This document shows, in pieces, positions 63,811 to 64,000 of a DNA stretch of 64,000 nt. The stretch's first letter is position 1; each line of letters opens with the position of its first letter. Source of the stretch: Haloarcula rara (GTDB lineage: Archaea; Halobacteriota; Halobacteria; Halobacteriales; Haloarculaceae); the NCBI RefSeq assembly GCF_029338235.1, contig NZ_CP119785.1, forward strand, positions 2,970,614 through 3,034,613, read 5' to 3'. The notes under the pieces were generated by a model, which worked only from the letters and a program-made list of their open reading frames with translations, ran no database searches and was not told the origin of the DNA. Both the position numbers and the translations under genes were made by a program.

Positions 63811-64000
63811 CCGGCCCCACCTCGTCGGGGTCGAGTCCGAGTCCGTCACGCTGGGGGACCGTCATCTCGCCGTCGGCGACCGTCGTCGGGTCCGGCGCGA
63901 GGTCACGCGCCAGGCGGTCGCCCGTGGCCAGCCCGCAGGCACCGATATCGGGGACGGCCGCGGCGACGTGCAGCGCCGCCAGCCGGGCGAGGACCCCGTC
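63803..64000 (-). CDS. menC: o-succinylbenzoate synthase (MenC), C-terminal part
   Basis: The gene runs off the right edge; the visible 65 residues are the C-terminus: LHVAAAVPDIGACGLATGDR, LARDLAPDPTTVADGEM and TVPQRDGLGLDPDEVGPDA. This is the end of an enolase-superfamily barrel, in the PDIGACGLATGDRL/GEMxVPxxxGLG style of MenC. With menE directly downstream and overlapping, it belongs to the menaquinone pathway. The call rests on these segments and context. Confidence 0.8.
   Translation of the reverse strand, partial: DGVLARLAALHVAAAVPDIGACGLATGDRLARDLAPDPTTVADGEMTVPQRDGLGLDPDEVGPDA

Overview
The window looks like chromosomal DNA of a haloarchaeon (class Halobacteria). GC content is high, the predicted proteins are strongly acidic, secreted proteins carry twin-arginine signals with lipoboxes, and TATA boxes lie about 25-30 bases ahead of leaderless start codons. 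It also carries archaeal replication and transcription genes (PriS, GINS, TFB, TFE). A Haloarcula/Halomicrobium-like relative is my guess from gene content and order; that is inference.

Region by region. 1-4.6 kb: the end of an M24 peptidase and small haloarchaeal genes. 4.6-15.3 kb: branched-chain amino acid synthesis. leuA comes first, then a leader region with a candidate attenuation peptide, then ilvB-ilvN-ilvC-(89-aa protein)-leuC-leuD, overlapping or nearly overlapping. leuB is 2.3 kb further on, behind a membrane protein and a Tat lipoprotein. 15.4-17.1 kb: glpR plus a PfkB-family 1-phosphofructokinase; fructose-bisphosphate aldolase and another PfkB-type kinase are at 27-29 kb. 17-26.9 kb: pilin-like, DoxX, GNAT, priS-GINS, TspO, HtrA, an MBL hydrolase and OsmC. 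29-36.5 kb: an eIF2B-like protein, PAC2, MscS, UspA, TmcA, DUF456 and an HTH-GNAT protein. 36.6-41.1 kb: an electron-transfer flavoprotein operon (fixA-fixB-fixCX). 41.4-44.8 kb: an accessory-looking pair, a large Tat-exported PQQ-propeller protein and a tail-anchored partner. 44.8-54 kb: ferredoxin, TFB, a MinD/KaiC-like fusion, a second ParA, paired TrkA-C-like membrane proteins, and TFE with DUF2110. 54-64 kb: Trm56, a DsbA-like lipoprotein, an epimerase, bacteriohemerythrin, a HemAT-like transducer, an NRDE protein and the menaquinone genes menE and menC.

Two features run through the window. First, from about 16.8 kb onward 13 genes have broken frames (21 single-base indels by my count, 17 of them losses, many in G4/G5 or C runs). 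The protein sequence carries on normally in the next frame each time, so I think these are mostly sequencing or assembly errors; for each I give the span of the whole gene. Second, short perfect hairpins and palindromic repeats occur between and inside genes, and two copies of an IS200/IS605-like right-end hairpin are present.

The most notable observation is a 28-codon leaderless ORF ahead of ilvB. It has a run of leucine, valine and isoleucine codons, mostly rare ones for this genome, and ends inside a GC hairpin, which is the architecture of a leader-peptide attenuator.
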